A stretch of DNA of 7,178 bases, from contig CAKVJS010000057.1 in the NCBI GenBank assembly GCA_934754755.1, positions 1 to 7,178 of the forward strand. The letters run 5' to 3'. Made by a program: the position numbers and the translations under genes. Below are positions 5,767 through 7,178 of this stretch, piece after piece. The first letter of the stretch is position 1, and each line of letters begins with the position of its first letter. Below the pieces are notes generated by a model. That model saw only the letters and a list, made by a program, of their open reading frames with translations, searched no databases and was not told the origin of the DNA. This DNA comes from an uncultured Erysipelotrichales bacterium (GTDB lineage Bacteria; Bacillota_I; Bacilli_A; Erysipelotrichales; Coprobacillaceae).

Positions 5767-7178
5767 TTATCCTTCCTGCACTGTTTTTGCATCTTGTATA
5801 ATGATTGACATTGTATCCTTATGTTTTATCTTTCCTGTTAGTACACATATCGCGTTTCGTTGCAAGATATGTTTTATACGCATATATACCGTAGAAAAAA
5901 CGACACCCTCCAAGGATCCTGTATCATCATATCCCTCGATAAAACACATTTCTCTACCCTTCTTATCAAGAATTGGTTTTACTCTTTGTATGACCATCAT
6001 AATCCGTACGGACTGCTCTACCTTATTTTTAAGGGCAATAATATCACATAAGCCTACCCCGTATTGTTGTTTTCTTACTGTCACAGGGTGCATAGAAACA
6101 TAAATACCAAGTACCAATTTTTCTAATTCTAATTTCTTCATCTTATAATCGGGAACTTCGGTTAATAAAGGCGGTTCTTCAATACCATACGTATGTAGTT
6201 GTGTATAATCTATTATCTTCTTCCTGTTTTCTTTCATCGTTGCCCTAGATACTTTAAATTCATCCAATGCGCCACTGTCGATTAGGGCTTCTAAGACTTT
6301 TCGATTCATTGTTTTTCCCATTCGATTCATAAAATCAAATAGATCTCTAAAAGGTCCTTTGTCTCGTTCCTCAACCAATAAGCGGTAATTAGCGAGACCA
6401 AATCCTTTAATTCCTAACATGGAAAAACGAATGCCGGTAGGTTCTACCGTAAAACGATCCAACGATCGATTGATAGAAGGTGGTAGTAATTGTACTCCAT
6501 ACTTCTTTCCTTCTTGTTTACATTGTTCTTTCGTATAATCACTACTTTGATCATTCGATAAGATGGCACTAAAGAAAATAATTGGATAATTAGCCTTCAA
6601 ATAAGCAATTTGATAGGCAATATAACTATAAGCTACCGAATGTGATTTATTAAACCCATAGTCCGCGAATTTCTCAATTAAGGCGAACACCTCTTCTACG
6701 ATCTCTCTAGGATAGCCCTTTTGCATACCTCCTGCCATAAATTCTTCGTGCATCGAGTCCATTAAGGCATGCTTCTTTTTTGACATCGCAACCCGCAATA
6801 TATCCGCTTTAGCAAGGCTAAAGCCAGCAACAACTTGCGCTATTTGCATAATTTGTTCTTGGTATATAATGATCCCATAGGTCGATTGTAAAATCGGCTC
6901 TAAGCAAGGCAGTAAATATGTTATCGGTTCTTTTTTGGATCTTCTTGCTAGATAATGGGGGATGTTTTCCATCGGACCGGGACGAAACAGGGCAATGGCA
7001 TCAATAATATCCGTAATACAAGTACACTTTAATTTTCGTAACAATTGGCGCATCCCTAAGGATTCCAATTGGAAAACACCAAAGGTATCGGCTTCTTGAA
7101 TCATTTGAAACGTTTTTGTATCATCAAAAGGGATCTCGTTCAAACGTATCGTTGTACCCGTAATTCGCTGTATATCTT
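5767..7178 (-). CDS. dnaE: DNA polymerase III alpha subunit DnaE (C-terminal part, runs off the right edge)
   Basis: This is the C-terminal 469 residues of a family C replicative polymerase. In Bacillota, DnaE extends RNA primers before PolC takes over. The frame is open to the window edge, so the start and the first catalytic aspartates (PDxD-type motif) lie outside. Numbering from the edge, FQLES (35-39) and then D56, eight residues before the F of FRPGPM, match the palm; D56 aligns with the third catalytic aspartate of E. coli DnaE. YGIIIYQEQIMQIA and YGFNKSHSVAYS are signature fingers segments, followed by a helix-hairpin-helix region (LGIKGFGLANY). An OB-fold (about 385-465) contains MCFIEGYDDTGSLEGVVFS. 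The protein stops right after the OB-fold, with no tau-binding tail of E. coli type, which suits the Bacillota DnaE form. The FQLES/RPGPM signatures and the lack of any exonuclease insertion in the visible part argue against PolC. It lies 5 bases from polA. Confidence 0.96.
   Translation of the reverse strand, partial: DIQRITGTTIRLNEIPFDDTKTFQMIQEADTFGVFQLESLGMRQLLRKLKCTCITDIIDAIALFRPGPMENIPHYLARRSKKEPITYLLPCLEPILQSTYGIIIYQEQIMQIAQVVAGFSLAKADILRVAMSKKKHALMDSMHEEFMAGGMQKGYPREIVEEVFALIEKFADYGFNKSHSVAYSYIAYQIAYLKANYPIIFFSAILSNDQSSDYTKEQCKQEGKKYGVQLLPPSINRSLDRFTVEPTGIRFSMLGIKGFGLANYRLLVEERDKGPFRDLFDFMNRMGKTMNRKVLEALIDSGALDEFKVSRATMKENRKKIIDYTQLHTYGIEEPPLLTEVPDYKMKKLELEKLVLGIYVSMHPVTVRKQQYGVGLCDIIALKNKVEQSVRIMMVIQRVKPILDKKGREMCFIEGYDDTGSLEGVVFSTVYMRIKHILQRNAICVLTGKIKHKDTMSIIIQDAKTVQEG
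5770..5777 (-). promoter_or_regulatory. Ribosome binding site of polA, inside the end of dnaE
   Basis: AGGAAGGA on the minus strand is formed by the last codons of dnaE and sits directly before its TAA stop. The proximal AGGA is 8 bases from the polA ATG. A ribosome terminating on dnaE therefore covers the polA initiation region. Confidence 0.75.

Noticed and set aside
5797..5826. Possible plus-strand promoter: TATAAT at 5797-5802 and TTGACA at 5805-5810 inside the 3' end of dnaE
   Set aside because: TATAAT has no good -35 upstream, and TTGACA is followed only by a weak -10 (TATCTT, 16-base spacer). It would be antisense to dnaE, and chance occurrence in AT-rich DNA is likely.
1..7178. Mobile element, CRISPR array, tRNA/rRNA, riboswitch or terminator
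   Set aside because: Gaps between genes total about 50 bases, leaving no room for these. No terminal repeats, spaced direct repeats or stem-loop plus T-run were seen at the junctions.
1..7178. Alternative genetic code (TGA as tryptophan), considered because of the AT-rich, possibly Mollicutes-related context
   Set aside because: Tryptophan codons in the genes read TGG, no in-frame TGA is needed for any full-length protein, and the genes end in TAA or TAG.

Overview
The window reads as chromosomal housekeeping DNA from an AT-rich Gram-positive bacterium (Bacillota). It has the Bacillota-type helicase loaders DnaB and DnaI, strong purine-rich Shine-Dalgarno (SD) sites, TGG for tryptophan and ordinary stop codons. 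The compact order dnaE-polA-mutM-coaE-dnaB-dnaI, and DnaB and CoaE proteins shorter than those of Bacillus, suggest Erysipelotrichia or a relative. That placement is inference, with no marker gene to confirm it.

All six genes are on the minus strand and so are transcribed from high to low coordinates. From the right edge: dnaE (DNA polymerase III alpha, C-terminal 469 residues, 5' end outside the window), polA (DNA polymerase I), mutM (formamidopyrimidine-DNA glycosylase), coaE (dephospho-CoA kinase), dnaB (replication initiation/membrane attachment protein) and dnaI (primosomal helicase loader, N-terminal 162 residues, 3' end outside the window).

The gaps between genes are only 5, 8, 12, 13 and 12 bases. 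At every junction the SD of the next gene overlaps or abuts the stop codon of the previous one. No gap could hold a promoter or terminator, and there is no gene-free stretch, so the genes very probably form one operon with coupled translation.

Functionally this is a replication and repair block. DnaE extends primers. PolA removes RNA primers, fills gaps and resynthesises excised patches. MutM removes oxidised purines. DnaB and DnaI (with DnaD, not present here) load the replicative helicase at the origin and at stalled forks. CoaE, the last enzyme of coenzyme A synthesis, is the metabolic passenger usual at this locus in Bacillota.

I saw no mobile element, CRISPR array, RNA gene, unknown gene or sign of recent transfer. 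The points worth a second look are modest: the stop-in-SD architecture, the absence of nrdR between coaE and dnaB, the dnaE-polA junction, a shortened segment before the MutM zinc finger, a degenerate proofreading domain in PolA, and two A8 tracts in slippery phase. I do not see a new biological system.
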